NCBI RefSeq assembly: GCF_016772415.1
Contig: NZ_JAGSGD010000001.1
Location: forward strand, 620,001-684,000
Source of the DNA: Phenylobacterium glaciei
Lineage (GTDB): Bacteria > Pseudomonadota > Alphaproteobacteria > Caulobacterales > Caulobacteraceae
DNA length: 64,000 bases
Reading direction: 5' to 3'
The notes below the pieces were generated by a model, which was not told the DNA's origin, did no database searches, and saw only the letters and a list, made by a program, of their open reading frames with translations. This document shows positions 16,548-24,994 of the stretch, one piece after another. The stretch's first letter is position 1, and each line of letters opens with the position of its first letter. The position numbers and the translations under genes were made by a program.

Positions 16548-16907
16548 ATGCCCCGGATCCTGTTGGCCGAAGATGACGATTCCCTGCGTGGCTTCCTCAG
16601 CCGCGCCCTGGAGCGCGCCGGTTACGACGTGACCGCCTGCGCCGACGGCGAGGAGGCCGCGGCCGTTCTCGACCAGGACTGGGACCTGCTGCTCACCGAC
16701 ATCGTCATGCCCGGCATGGACGGCATCGAGGTGGCCCGCCTGGCCGCCGCCAAGCATCCGGGCCTGCGCATCATGTTCATCACCGGTTTCGCCGCCGTGG
16801 CCCTGGCCGCCGGCGAGAGCGCCCCCCCCGGCGCCAAGGTGCTGTCCAAGCCCATCCACCTGCGCGAGATCGTCACCGAGGTCGAGCGCATGATGGCCGC
16901 AGCCTAA
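16548..16907 (+). CDS. cpdR: Cell-cycle response regulator CpdR
   Basis: 119 residues, receiver only. The sequence has the CpdR hallmarks: AEDDDSLRGFL at the start, phospho-acceptor Asp51 in LLLTDIVMPGMDGIE, FITGFAAVALAAGE and KVLSKPIHLREIV. In Caulobacter, unphosphorylated CpdR primes the ClpXP protease for degradation of cell-cycle substrates and brings it to the pole, and the CckA-ChpT relay phosphorylates Asp51 to switch this off. The C-terminus ends in three alanines, as expected for a protein that is itself a ClpXP substrate. ATG at 16548 chosen because it starts the receiver fold directly. Confidence 0.9.
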   Translation: MPRILLAEDDDSLRGFLSRALERAGYDVTACADGEEAAAVLDQDWDLLLTDIVMPGMDGIEVARLAAAKHPGLRIMFITGFAAVALAAGESAPPGAKVLSKPIHLREIVTEVERMMAAA

Positions 16908-16981
16908 AGGCCGCGCTTGCGCCGGAAACGGCGCTCCATTATACCGCCGCCTCCGCTCCCGAAAGGGAGACCTGACGGTCT

Positions 16982-17056
16982 GGACGTGTAGCTCAGCGGG
17001 AGAGCACCTCGTTGACATCGAGGGGGTCACAGGTTCAATCCCTGTCACGTCCACCA
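16982..17056 (+). tRNA. tRNA-Val (anticodon GAC)
   Basis: 75 bases including an encoded CCA. Acceptor stem GGACGTG / CACGTCC with discriminator A, D arm GCTC-AGCGGGA-GAGC, anticodon stem CCTCG / CGAGG with loop TTGACAT (anticodon GAC), and T arm with GGTTCAATCC. All stems pair. It lies 74 bases after cpdR. Confidence 0.97.
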
Positions 17057-17585
17057 TCCGTTCCCCCAGACATTCCCCAGAGCTGACAGGCGCCGCGCCG
17101 CGGGTCTGAGGGCCGGCGATTCTCACCTGCAATTCCGGCTGAAAGCCGCCGACTGGTGACGCCGCGTCAGGTGGCGTTTCCGCCGTGACGCCTTTTTCCA
17201 AAAGGTGCGGCGGTGTTGCAACACTGCCTTTTTTGCCCCCGACACCACCAACCGACCGACTGGCCGGTTTTTTCGAAAAACCGGCACGATGCGAACCTTG
17301 TTATCTAAAACCTACCCGCAAAAATTGTGTTTAAAACCAGATGTCTAAATATTTACGACGTCCAGATTTGGGTTTTTTCAACTGCGGGTATGTTGCGGGA
17401 CATTATATTTGCCAGTTATGTCAAAATCTTAGCGGCTCCAGGCGACCATTTCGAACTGGAAACATTCCAAACCGACCCCTGGCGCTCGCTGACGAGACGC
17501 CCGATGATTGCATCACTCTACGGCCGCATGGCTCCCGGGCATTTCAAACCGGGCGCAGGCCGTTGGAGGGGGAAAGGAAACATAG
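17057..17585 (+). promoter_or_regulatory. Intergenic region before the first TonB-dependent receptor
   Basis: No gene seen. It contains a weak terminator-like hairpin after the tRNA (GGCGT / ACGCC then TTTTT, about 17174-17198), a perfect palindrome GTGTTGCAACAC at 17213-17224, and a strong inverted repeat at 17263-17285 (arms GCCGGTTTTT and AAAAACCGGC around TCG). From 17290 the sequence turns AT-rich, as expected for the receptor promoter. AGGAAA before the ATG at 17586 is the ribosome binding site. Confidence 0.5.
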
Positions 17586-20500
17586 ATGTCAAAAAGCAGA
17601 TATTTCTGCGGTGGATCGATTCTGGCCGTCGCCCTGACCATGGGGCTCGCTGGAAACGCCGCTGCGCAGGACGGGGCCGCCACGGTTGAAGAAGTCGTGG
17701 TCACCGGCTCGTTCATCGCGGGCACGCCCGAAGACGCGGCTCTGCCCGTCGACGTGATCGGGGCCAAGGAGCTCGCGAACCGCGGCTCGCCCAGCATGGT
17801 TCAGTTCATCAAGACCATCCCGTCGTCCGGCGCGGTGATCGGTGAGAACAACCGCTTCGGCTCCGGCTCAGGCGCGGCCACCATCAACCTTCGCAACCTG
17901 AACTCCGCCGTCACCGGCTCTCGGACCCTGGTGCTGTTCAACGGCCGGCGCCTGCCGAACTCGCCGCAGGCCATCGCCTCGGTGGACATCAACCTGCTGC
18001 CCACCGCCGCCATCGGCCGCGTGGAAGTCCTGAAGGACGGCGCGGCGGCCACCTACGGTTCCGACGCCATCGGCGGCGTGGTCAACTTCATCACCCGCAA
18101 CGATCTGCAGGGCTTCGAGCTCAACGCCAACTACCAGGGCATCAAGGGCTCGGCCGGCGACTACGAAGGCAGCATCGCCTACGGTTACAAGGGTGATCGC
18201 GCCAACCTGCTGCTGACCGGCGGCTATCGCCACCGTTCGGAAATGTCGGTCAAGGAACGCGACTGGGCCCTGCGCACCGGGACGAGCGGCTACCTCGAAA
18301 ATCCGCTGGGCGGCTGGGCTGGCACCGGGAACCCCGGCCAGTACAACGTCGCCACGACGCCTCCGGTCGGTTCGCCCAACACCGGCTTCACCGCCGCAAG
18401 TTTCGGCGGCGCCCTGCCGGACATCGGCTGCGCGGCCAATGGCGGCGCGCCCTACATCCTGACCACCACCATCGTCAGCGCCACCTCGTGCAACTTCCAG
18501 TACACGAGTTTCGACAACCTGGTTGAAGACGAAAATCACTTCCAGCTCTACGGCAAGCTGAACGTCGACATCACCGACAACATCGAAGGTAATGTCGAGG
18601 TCCTCTACGCCTCGCACGACACGCCCAACCAGAGCTGGGCCATCACCGGTCCCAACCAGTTCCCGGCGCCCATCCTCGCCTCCGGCGCCTCTGCCGGCGG
18701 CGGCGTCTCGCCCTATCCGGCGGCCGGCACCGGCGAACAGTCGCGGTTCTACATCCCCAACACCAACCCCGGCCTCATCGCCCTGCTGGGTCAGATCGGT
18801 TCGGCCAGCTGCGCAGGTCCGGTACTGCCCTATGGCGTGGACGCCGCCTCCTGCGCCACCGGTCTCGCGACCGCTCAAGCCGGAGCGACCAACGCCGCCC
18901 TCTATGGCGTGACCGGCAGCCAGACCGCCTGGCGTCCTGTCGGCTTCGCGGGCAACCCCTACACCTCCGACCGTCACAGCCACTATTCGTACAAGACCGA
19001 CACCTTCCGCGTCGCGGGCGGGTTCAAGGGCAAGTTCGAGAACGGCATCGGCTGGGATGCGAGCCTGACCTACCAGGAGCAGGACTTTAACTACAACCTG
19101 CAGGACACTTCGGTGAACCGCCTGCAACTCGGCCTTCGCGGCTACGGCAGCCGGGCCGGCGCCGCCGACCAGTGCACCGCGACGGAAACGGTGAACTTCA
19201 CCACCAACGCCGGCAACGCGGCCCTGGGCTGCTTCTACTTCAACCCCTTCACCAACGCGATTGCGCAAAGCACCTCGAACGTCCCGGCCAACCCCTACTA
19301 TGTGGCCAGTTCCTCGACGATCGCCGGCCTGAACGACGCCGTCGCCAACCGCGCCGCCGTCTTCGACTGGATGGAGGAAGAACAGCGCAACGAGATCTCC
19401 ACCAAGCTGTTCGTCGCTGACCTCGTCTTCAACGGCGAGAGCCCGTTCAAGCTCTGGGGTTCGGACAACATCTCCTGGGCGGCCGGCGGTCAGTTCCGCT
19501 ACGACCGTCAGATCCAGGATCCCGACACCGCCTATGACGCCAACGCCACGCCGTGCGTCGACAGCCCGCCTTACGGCGACGGTTCGCCGTACTGCCCGAC
19601 GACGGCCAATGGCCCGTTCCTGTTCAACGCCAACCTGCGTCCCTATGACGTGGAGCGGAAGATCGGCTCGGGCTTCTTCGAAGTGCGGCTGCCGATCACC
19701 GACAGCCTCGAAGGGTCCGTCGCCGGCCGCTACGAGTACTACCAAGGCCAGGGCGACACCTTCAATCCGAAGGCGGCCCTGCGTTGGCAGGCTCTGGACT
19801 GGCTCGCCCTGCGCGGTTCGGTCTCCACCACCTACCGGGCTCCGGCCGCGACCACGACTACGACGAACTTCGCGCGGAACCTCACCAACGCCTCTGGCAC
19901 CTACCGGGCCAACGACCTCTTCGGCAACCCCGGCCTGTCTCCGGAAACCGCGCTCACCTACAGCGTCGGCGCCGTGGTCAAGATCGGTGGCTTCGACGCC
20001 ACCGTCGATTACTGGAGCTTTGACTTCCAGGATCAGCTGACCTCGGAAGCCACGCTTGACCTGCTGAACCTGATGTTCCCGACCACCCCGGCCGGCAATC
20101 GGATCCAGCCCGGCGTGGCCAACAACTGCGGCGTCGCGGCCCTGGCCGCGCGGTTCACCTTCGACCCCGCCGGCTGCTCGGGCGGCCGTGGGTCGGTTCT
20201 CTCCTACCGCACCCAGTACATCAACGGTGGCAAGGTGAAGACCGACGGCATCGACTTCCAGGCCAACCTGGCGGTCGGCGAACTGTTGGGGGGCGACCTG
20301 ACCACCGGCTTCGACGGCACCTATCTGCTGAGCTACGACGACGAGTCCTACTCCATCGAAGGCTACAAGGTCGCCGATGGCGTCTCGAAGCGGGCGGGCA
20401 CCTATCGCGCCTCCATCTTCACCGGCTACAACCGCCTGCGGGCCAACGCCTATATGAACTGGGCGATGGGCGGCCAGAACCTGCGCCTCCAGGTTCGGCA

Positions 20501-20762
20501 CGTTTCCTCGACGACGCAGATCGAGCCCAACTCGATCAACATCGCCGCGGCGGTGAAGTCGACGACCAAGATCGCCGAATACTGGCAGACCGACCTGACC
20601 TACCGGGCCGAACTGCCTTGGGACACGGCGCTGACCCTTTCGGTGATGAACCTCCTCGACAAGGATCCGCCCTTCGCGATCGGCACCCAGTACAACTACG
20701 ACCCGGGCAGCGGAAATCCGCTTGGCCGTGTGTGGTCGGTGGGTGTGAAGAAGCGCTTCTAA
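17586..20762 (+). CDS. TonB-dependent receptor (first of a paralogous pair)
   Basis: 1058 residues. Signal peptide to about residue 28 (LTMGLAGNAAAQ), TonB box-like VEEVVVTGS (about 34-42), plug domain with SRTLVLFNGRRLP, LLPTAAIGRVEVLKDGAAAT and SDAIGGVVNFITR, then an outer-membrane beta barrel ending in the C-terminal phenylalanine (GVKKRF). Plug wording is that of the large oligosaccharide/peptide-type receptors expanded in Caulobacter. Extracellular loops are rich in Cys pairs (ADQC, LGCFY, NNCGV). Substrate unknown: no transport partner is adjacent. A terminator follows. Confidence 0.93.
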   Translation: MSKSRYFCGGSILAVALTMGLAGNAAAQDGAATVEEVVVTGSFIAGTPEDAALPVDVIGAKELANRGSPSMVQFIKTIPSSGAVIGENNRFGSGSGAATINLRNLNSAVTGSRTLVLFNGRRLPNSPQAIASVDINLLPTAAIGRVEVLKDGAAATYGSDAIGGVVNFITRNDLQGFELNANYQGIKGSAGDYEGSIAYGYKGDRANLLLTGGYRHRSEMSVKERDWALRTGTSGYLENPLGGWAGTGNPGQYNVATTPPVGSPNTGFTAASFGGALPDIGCAANGGAPYILTTTIVSATSCNFQYTSFDNLVEDENHFQLYGKLNVDITDNIEGNVEVLYASHDTPNQSWAITGPNQFPAPILASGASAGGGVSPYPAAGTGEQSRFYIPNTNPGLIALLGQIGSASCAGPVLPYGVDAASCATGLATAQAGATNAALYGVTGSQTAWRPVGFAGNPYTSDRHSHYSYKTDTFRVAGGFKGKFENGIGWDASLTYQEQDFNYNLQDTSVNRLQLGLRGYGSRAGAADQCTATETVNFTTNAGNAALGCFYFNPFTNAIAQSTSNVPANPYYVASSSTIAGLNDAVANRAAVFDWMEEEQRNEISTKLFVADLVFNGESPFKLWGSDNISWAAGGQFRYDRQIQDPDTAYDANATPCVDSPPYGDGSPYCPTTANGPFLFNANLRPYDVERKIGSGFFEVRLPITDSLEGSVAGRYEYYQGQGDTFNPKAALRWQALDWLALRGSVSTTYRAPAATTTTTNFARNLTNASGTYRANDLFGNPGLSPETALTYSVGAVVKIGGFDATVDYWSFDFQDQLTSEATLDLLNLMFPTTPAGNRIQPGVANNCGVAALAARFTFDPAGCSGGRGSVLSYRTQYINGGKVKTDGIDFQANLAVGELLGGDLTTGFDGTYLLSYDDESYSIEGYKVADGVSKRAGTYRASIFTGYNRLRANAYMNWAMGGQNLRLQVRHVSSTTQIEPNSINIAAAVKSTTKIAEYWQTDLTYRAELPWDTALTLSVMNLLDKDPPFAIGTQYNYDPGSGNPLGRVWSVGVKKRF

Positions 20763-20804
20763 GACCCGGTCTGGGGCCATCGGCCCCCGCCCAGCGAACG
20801 AAGG

Positions 20805-20839
20805 AACGCCGTCCTCTCACGAGGGCGGCGTTTTCTTTT
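20805..20839 (+). terminator. Rho-independent terminator after first receptor
   Basis: Stem AACGCCGTCCTC / GAGGGCGGCGTT, loop TCAC, then TTTTCTTTT. Confidence 0.85.
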
Positions 20840-21339
20840 GGGTCGGCGAGAGGGCTTCCCCAGCCGGCGGCTGAGTCGCCCTCCGTGCCGATCGGCGTGG
20901 TTGACGGGGGCGTCATGTTCCGTAGCGGCGCCCTGCCTTTCACTTCTCCGGCCCGGCGCGTCTTTGATGCAACACCGCGGCGGCCCGCCAATGCTGCGGC
21001 GCACCCGCCCTCCGCCCACGCGTCGACGGCCGCGCTCAATTTGCACGCTAAGATGGGATATCGTTGGTATCCAAAAACGCAGGAACCCATTCTTGGCGGC
21101 AAATTCCGGGGAACGACCGCGCCTCCGGGCCTCGCCAAGTGCACAACCCTCTGTTTCAGAGAAGCCGGCCAAAAATCGCCAATTCCGGGGCTGCACAGTG
21201 CGCTGCAACACGTAACGGCGTTATGTTTCCCGCCCGAAAAATTTCTAGCGCCGCGCAGTCCTCCGTTGGATGATCGTTCCTTCACAAGAGTCAAAATTCG
21301 CCCACCGCAAAAAGGGCGTTCCTTGAGGGGGAAACCAAG
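20840..21339 (+). promoter_or_regulatory. Intergenic region before the second TonB-dependent receptor
   Basis: About 500 bases with no supported gene. The second half (from 21040) is less GC-rich and contains an inverted repeat GGATA-N7-TATCC at 21056-21072, a possible operator. GAGGGGG at 21325-21331 is the ribosome binding site for the TTG start at 21340. Confidence 0.45.
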
Positions 21340-24339
21340 TTGATTTTTAAAAGCAGATATTTCTGCGGCGGCTCCATGCTGTCCCTGGCGCTCGCCATCG
21401 GCGCGGCAGGCGCAGCCTCCGCCCAGACCGCGCAGCCCGCAGCGACCACGGTCGAAGAGGTCGTGGTCACCGGCTCATTCATCGCCGGAACATCGGAAAA
21501 GGCCGCTCAGCCGGTCGACGTGATCGGTGTGCAGGAACTGGCCAAGCAGGGCGCCCCTAGCGTCGTGCAGTTGGTCAAGACCCTGACCGCGGCGCAGTCC
21601 TCGCTTGGCGAAAGCAACCGCTACAACGGCGGCGCCGGCACCGCGTCCATCAACCTTCGCGGCCTCGGCTCGTCGCGCACCCTGGTGCTGATGAACGGTC
21701 GACGCCTCGCCGACACCACCGCGGCGGCCTTCCAGGGCGGCGGCCAGGACCTGAACTTCATGCCGACGGCCGCCATCGGCCGTATCGAGATCCTGAAGGA
21801 CGGCGCGGCCGCCACCTACGGCTCCGACGCCGTGGCCGGGGTGGTGAACTTCATCACCCGCAAGGACCTCGACGGTTTCGAGTTCAACGGCAACTACGCC
21901 TTCATCAAGGACTCCGACGGCGACTACGACGCCAGCCTCGCCTACGGCAAGGTGTTCGACAACGGCAACGCCCTGATCACCGTCGGCTACCGCGCACGCG
22001 GTCGCCTGGACGCCCAGGATCGCGATTTCGCGGTCCGCCCGTTCGAGTCGGTGTTCTACGGCGGCTGGTCCGGCTCGGCGAGCCCGGGCTCCTACGGCAC
22101 GGCTACCGGCGGCCCGCTGTTCCGCGACAACGGCTGTAATGTGCTTGGCTCCCAGGAACTGTCCGGCGGCCTCAAGCCGGTGGCCAGCGGCGGCGCGCTG
22201 TGCCGCTACCAGTTCAGCAACTTCAACGACCTGGTGAACGAAGAGCATCACTATCAGCTCTACGGCGAGGTCAACTTCGACCTGTCCGACAAGACCAGGT
22301 TCCACGCCGAAGTCGCCTGGAACCGCAACGATGTTCCTGATCAGCGCATCTCGCCCGCCAACCTCACCACCCAGTTCCCCACCGCCAACACCTCCGGCGC
22401 TCTCGTGGCGCCGGGCTTCAACAACCAGACGCGCTTCTTCGTCCCGGCCAGCAACCCCGGCCTGATCGCCCTGCGCACCAACTGCGCCGCGCCGCTCACC
22501 GCGGCCCAGTGCGCCGGCATGGCCGCGGGCGTCACCACCAGCCAGACCAGCTGGCGGCTGATCGGCGTCGAGGGCCATCCGCTCAATCCGGACGGCGCCG
22601 ACCACCAGCAGGTCGAGCAGACCCAGTATCGGGTGTCCGCCGGCCTGAACGGTCGGTTCGAAGGCGGTCTCCTGGACGGCATCGGCTGGGACACCGCCCT
22701 GACCTTCATGGAGAACAAGGGCATCGCCACCACCAACGACCTGTTGGTGAACCGCATCCAGCGGGCCTTCAACGGCCTGGGCGGCGCGAACTGCAACTAC
22801 ACCACCGGCACCCCCGGGGTTGGAAACTGCAAGTATCTGAACCCCTTCAGCAATGGCATCGCCACCAGCGCCATCAACGGGAACACCAACCCGTACTACG
22901 TCGCTTCGGTCGCCAATGACCCTGAGATGAAGGCCTGGCTGTACGGCAAGTACACCAACGTCAACACCAACCAGATCCTGGTGTTCGACGCGGTGGTGAA
23001 TAAGGAAACCGCCATCGCGCTGGCCGGCGGCAACATCGCCTGGGCGGCCGGGGTGCAGTATCGCTTCGATCGCAGCCAGGAAGACTGGTCCGATCTCGGT
23101 GACGTGCAGGCCACCCCCTGCGTCGACTCCATCGATGGACAACAGGGCCTTTGCCCCAATCCGGTGGGTCCCTTCGTCTTCTTCGGCGCCCAGAAGGACT
23201 TCGATGTTGACCGTCGCGTCGGCGCGACCTTCGCCGAAGTCAAGCTGCCGGTCCTCGACACCCTTGAGGTCAGCGGGGCGGTTCGCTACGAGAACTTCGG
23301 CGGCAATGTCGGCTCCACCACCAACCCGCGGATTTCCGCGCGCTGGCAGGCCATGGACTGGCTGGCCTTCCGCGGCTCGGCGGGCACCACCTTCCGTGCC
23401 CCGGGCCAGGCGGCCCTGACGCCCGGCAGCACCAAGGGCGTCCGCCAAGTCTCGGGCTCCTATCGCGCCGTGGTGACGGAGAACAACCCCTTCCTCGAGC
23501 CCGAAACCGCGACCACCGGCAACCTCGGTGTCCTGATCAGCGCCGGCGGCTTCAGCGCCTCCGTCGACTACTGGACCTTCGACTTCAAGAAGGAACTGAT
23601 CGTCGAGGACGCGGCTCAACTGGTCGGGGCGATCAACGCCGCCAACTGCGCCAAGCCCGCCTTCGCGGCGCGCTTCGTCTTCATCGGCGGCGTCTGCAGC
23701 GGCGCCAACATGCTCCAGGCGACCATCAAGATCGTCAACGGTCAGGATACCAAGACCTCGGGCTATGACCTGCGCGGCCAGTACGAGTTCGACAACTTCT
23801 TCGGCATGGACTTGTTCGACACCAAGGTCACCGTGGGCGCCGAAGCCACTCTGACCAAGGAATACAAGCGCGGCGCCACCACCCTGTTTGAAGATCCCTC
23901 GATCACGATCGCCCCGGCGCTGGACCGGGCCGGCAAGCACGACCTGTCGGGCGAGTTCTACTCGTTCCCCAAGACCCGCGCCTCGGCCTTCGTCAATGTG
24001 GCGGGTGAGAACTGGAACCTGCGTTACCAACTGCTGTATCGCGAAGGCACCACCATCGCCTCGCCCGTTTGTGTGGGTGACGCGGGCGCCGGCGCTACCG
24101 CCGACTGCCGCTACAACTACGCCACCGGCGTCTATCAGAGCGTCGGCAAGCTGGATGACTACTTCCAGCACGACGTGAACCTGCAGATCAAACTGCCCTG
24201 GGAAACGACGGTCAATCTGAGCGTGCAGAACCTGCTCGATACGGACCCGCCCTTCGCCCAGAGCTTCTACAACTACGACGTCACCAACGGGAACCCGCTG
24301 GGCCGCGTCTTCAAGGTCGGCCTGAAGAAGAACTTCTAG
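21340..24339 (+). CDS. TonB-dependent receptor (second of a paralogous pair), TTG start
   Basis: 999 residues. N-terminus reads KSRYFCGGSMLSLALAIG, a signal peptide matching the first copy residue for residue at KSRYFCGGS, then VEEVVVTGSFIAGTSEKAAQPVDVIG, the plug (SRTLVLMNGRRLAD; PTAAIGRIEILKDGAAAT) and a barrel ending GLKKNF. No ATG exists near; TTG at 21340 is supported by GAGGGGG upstream and by alignment to the first copy, where an ATG stands one codon earlier relative to the shared palindrome. It probably imports a related large substrate. Tandem duplication with divergence of the loops is the simplest origin. Confidence 0.92.
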   Translation: MIFKSRYFCGGSMLSLALAIGAAGAASAQTAQPAATTVEEVVVTGSFIAGTSEKAAQPVDVIGVQELAKQGAPSVVQLVKTLTAAQSSLGESNRYNGGAGTASINLRGLGSSRTLVLMNGRRLADTTAAAFQGGGQDLNFMPTAAIGRIEILKDGAAATYGSDAVAGVVNFITRKDLDGFEFNGNYAFIKDSDGDYDASLAYGKVFDNGNALITVGYRARGRLDAQDRDFAVRPFESVFYGGWSGSASPGSYGTATGGPLFRDNGCNVLGSQELSGGLKPVASGGALCRYQFSNFNDLVNEEHHYQLYGEVNFDLSDKTRFHAEVAWNRNDVPDQRISPANLTTQFPTANTSGALVAPGFNNQTRFFVPASNPGLIALRTNCAAPLTAAQCAGMAAGVTTSQTSWRLIGVEGHPLNPDGADHQQVEQTQYRVSAGLNGRFEGGLLDGIGWDTALTFMENKGIATTNDLLVNRIQRAFNGLGGANCNYTTGTPGVGNCKYLNPFSNGIATSAINGNTNPYYVASVANDPEMKAWLYGKYTNVNTNQILVFDAVVNKETAIALAGGNIAWAAGVQYRFDRSQEDWSDLGDVQATPCVDSIDGQQGLCPNPVGPFVFFGAQKDFDVDRRVGATFAEVKLPVLDTLEVSGAVRYENFGGNVGSTTNPRISARWQAMDWLAFRGSAGTTFRAPGQAALTPGSTKGVRQVSGSYRAVVTENNPFLEPETATTGNLGVLISAGGFSASVDYWTFDFKKELIVEDAAQLVGAINAANCAKPAFAARFVFIGGVCSGANMLQATIKIVNGQDTKTSGYDLRGQYEFDNFFGMDLFDTKVTVGAEATLTKEYKRGATTLFEDPSITIAPALDRAGKHDLSGEFYSFPKTRASAFVNVAGENWNLRYQLLYREGTTIASPVCVGDAGAGATADCRYNYATGVYQSVGKLDDYFQHDVNLQIKLPWETTVNLSVQNLLDTDPPFAQSFYNYDVTNGNPLGRVFKVGLKKNF

Positions 24340-24397
24340 TCCAGGCCAGCCCGGCGGCGGCCGACATCCCGCCGCCGGACCTGCCAACGCAACTGAA

Positions 24398-24432
24398 GGG
24401 CGTCGTCCAGCCGGACGGCGCCCTCTTTTTTT
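24398..24432 (+). terminator. Rho-independent terminator after second receptor
   Basis: Stem GGGCG-TC-GTCC / GGAC-GG-CGCCC with loop AGCC region, followed by CTTTTTTT. Confidence 0.75.
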
Positions 24433-24435
24433 GGG

Positions 24436-24825
24436 TCAGGGACGGTCGCGGGACGGCAGGGCCGCGATTTCCTCGGGGGTCAGCTTGCGCAACCCGCGCA
24501 CCTCGCACCGCTCGGTTCGTCCGAACGGGCCGCCGGCGATGATGGTGGCGTCCAGGGGCGAGCAGATGAAGGACGCGCCGCGTGACTTGATGGCGATCCT
24601 ATTCTGGCTGGGCAGATCGGGGCAGACGCCCATCAGGTCCAGTTGATAGACGTCGCGCCCGCCAACCCGAATGTTTAGGGTCCTGTCGTCGACCACCGCG
24701 TAGTTGGAGACGTTTCGCGCCGAAAAGCAGGCCTTGGCTGGCTTGGCCGCAGGCGCGGCGCCGGCCGGACCGGCGGCCAGGGCGATCAGGGCGGCTGTCG
24801 CCAGCAGAAGGGCGTGGGGCGTCAT
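24436..24825 (-). CDS. Secreted Cys-containing protein, DUF6491-like
   Basis: 129 residues with a signal peptide (LLLATAALIALAAGPAGAAPA). The mature part CFSARNVSNYAVVDDRTLNIRVG, DVYQLDLMGVCPDL, FICSPLDATI and RCEVRGLRKLTPEEIAALP has four spaced cysteines, and the order fits the short periplasmic DUF6491 family seen in Caulobacterales and sphingomonads. Function unknown. The ribosome binding site AGAGGACC overlaps the end of the type B repeat at 24838, so the repeat forms its 5' untranslated region. Confidence 0.7.
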   Translation of the reverse strand: MTPHALLLATAALIALAAGPAGAAPAAKPAKACFSARNVSNYAVVDDRTLNIRVGGRDVYQLDLMGVCPDLPSQNRIAIKSRGASFICSPLDATIIAGGPFGRTERCEVRGLRKLTPEEIAALPSRDRP

Positions 24826-24837
24826 GGTGTGGGTCCT

Positions 24838-24975
24838 CTAGAGCCTGATCCGTTGAGGTGGAATCGCTTCGCGATTCCGCCGATGCGGTGAATCAGGCTC
24901 CAGATTTAAGCGAGAGCATGATTCACGCTTCAGCCGGGACCGCTACGCGGTGCCGTCTAAAACGATCATGCTCTA
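24838..24975. repeat. Dispersed two-hairpin repeat type B, copy 1
   Basis: Two palindromic halves in tandem: TAGAGCCTGAT / ATCAGGCTC (24838-24900) and AGAGCATGAT / ATCATGCTCTA (24913-24975), each with an inner hairpin (GGAATCGC-TTC-GCGATTCC in the first). The same plan occurs at 41071-41174. It lies between the DUF6491-like gene and mnmC. Confidence 0.85.
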
Positions 24976-24994
24976 GCGGCCGTCCCTTGGGCGA

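Noticed and set aside
17327..17689. 120-residue frame before the first receptor
   Set aside because: It runs through the AT-rich promoter region and into the receptor gene in the wrong frame.
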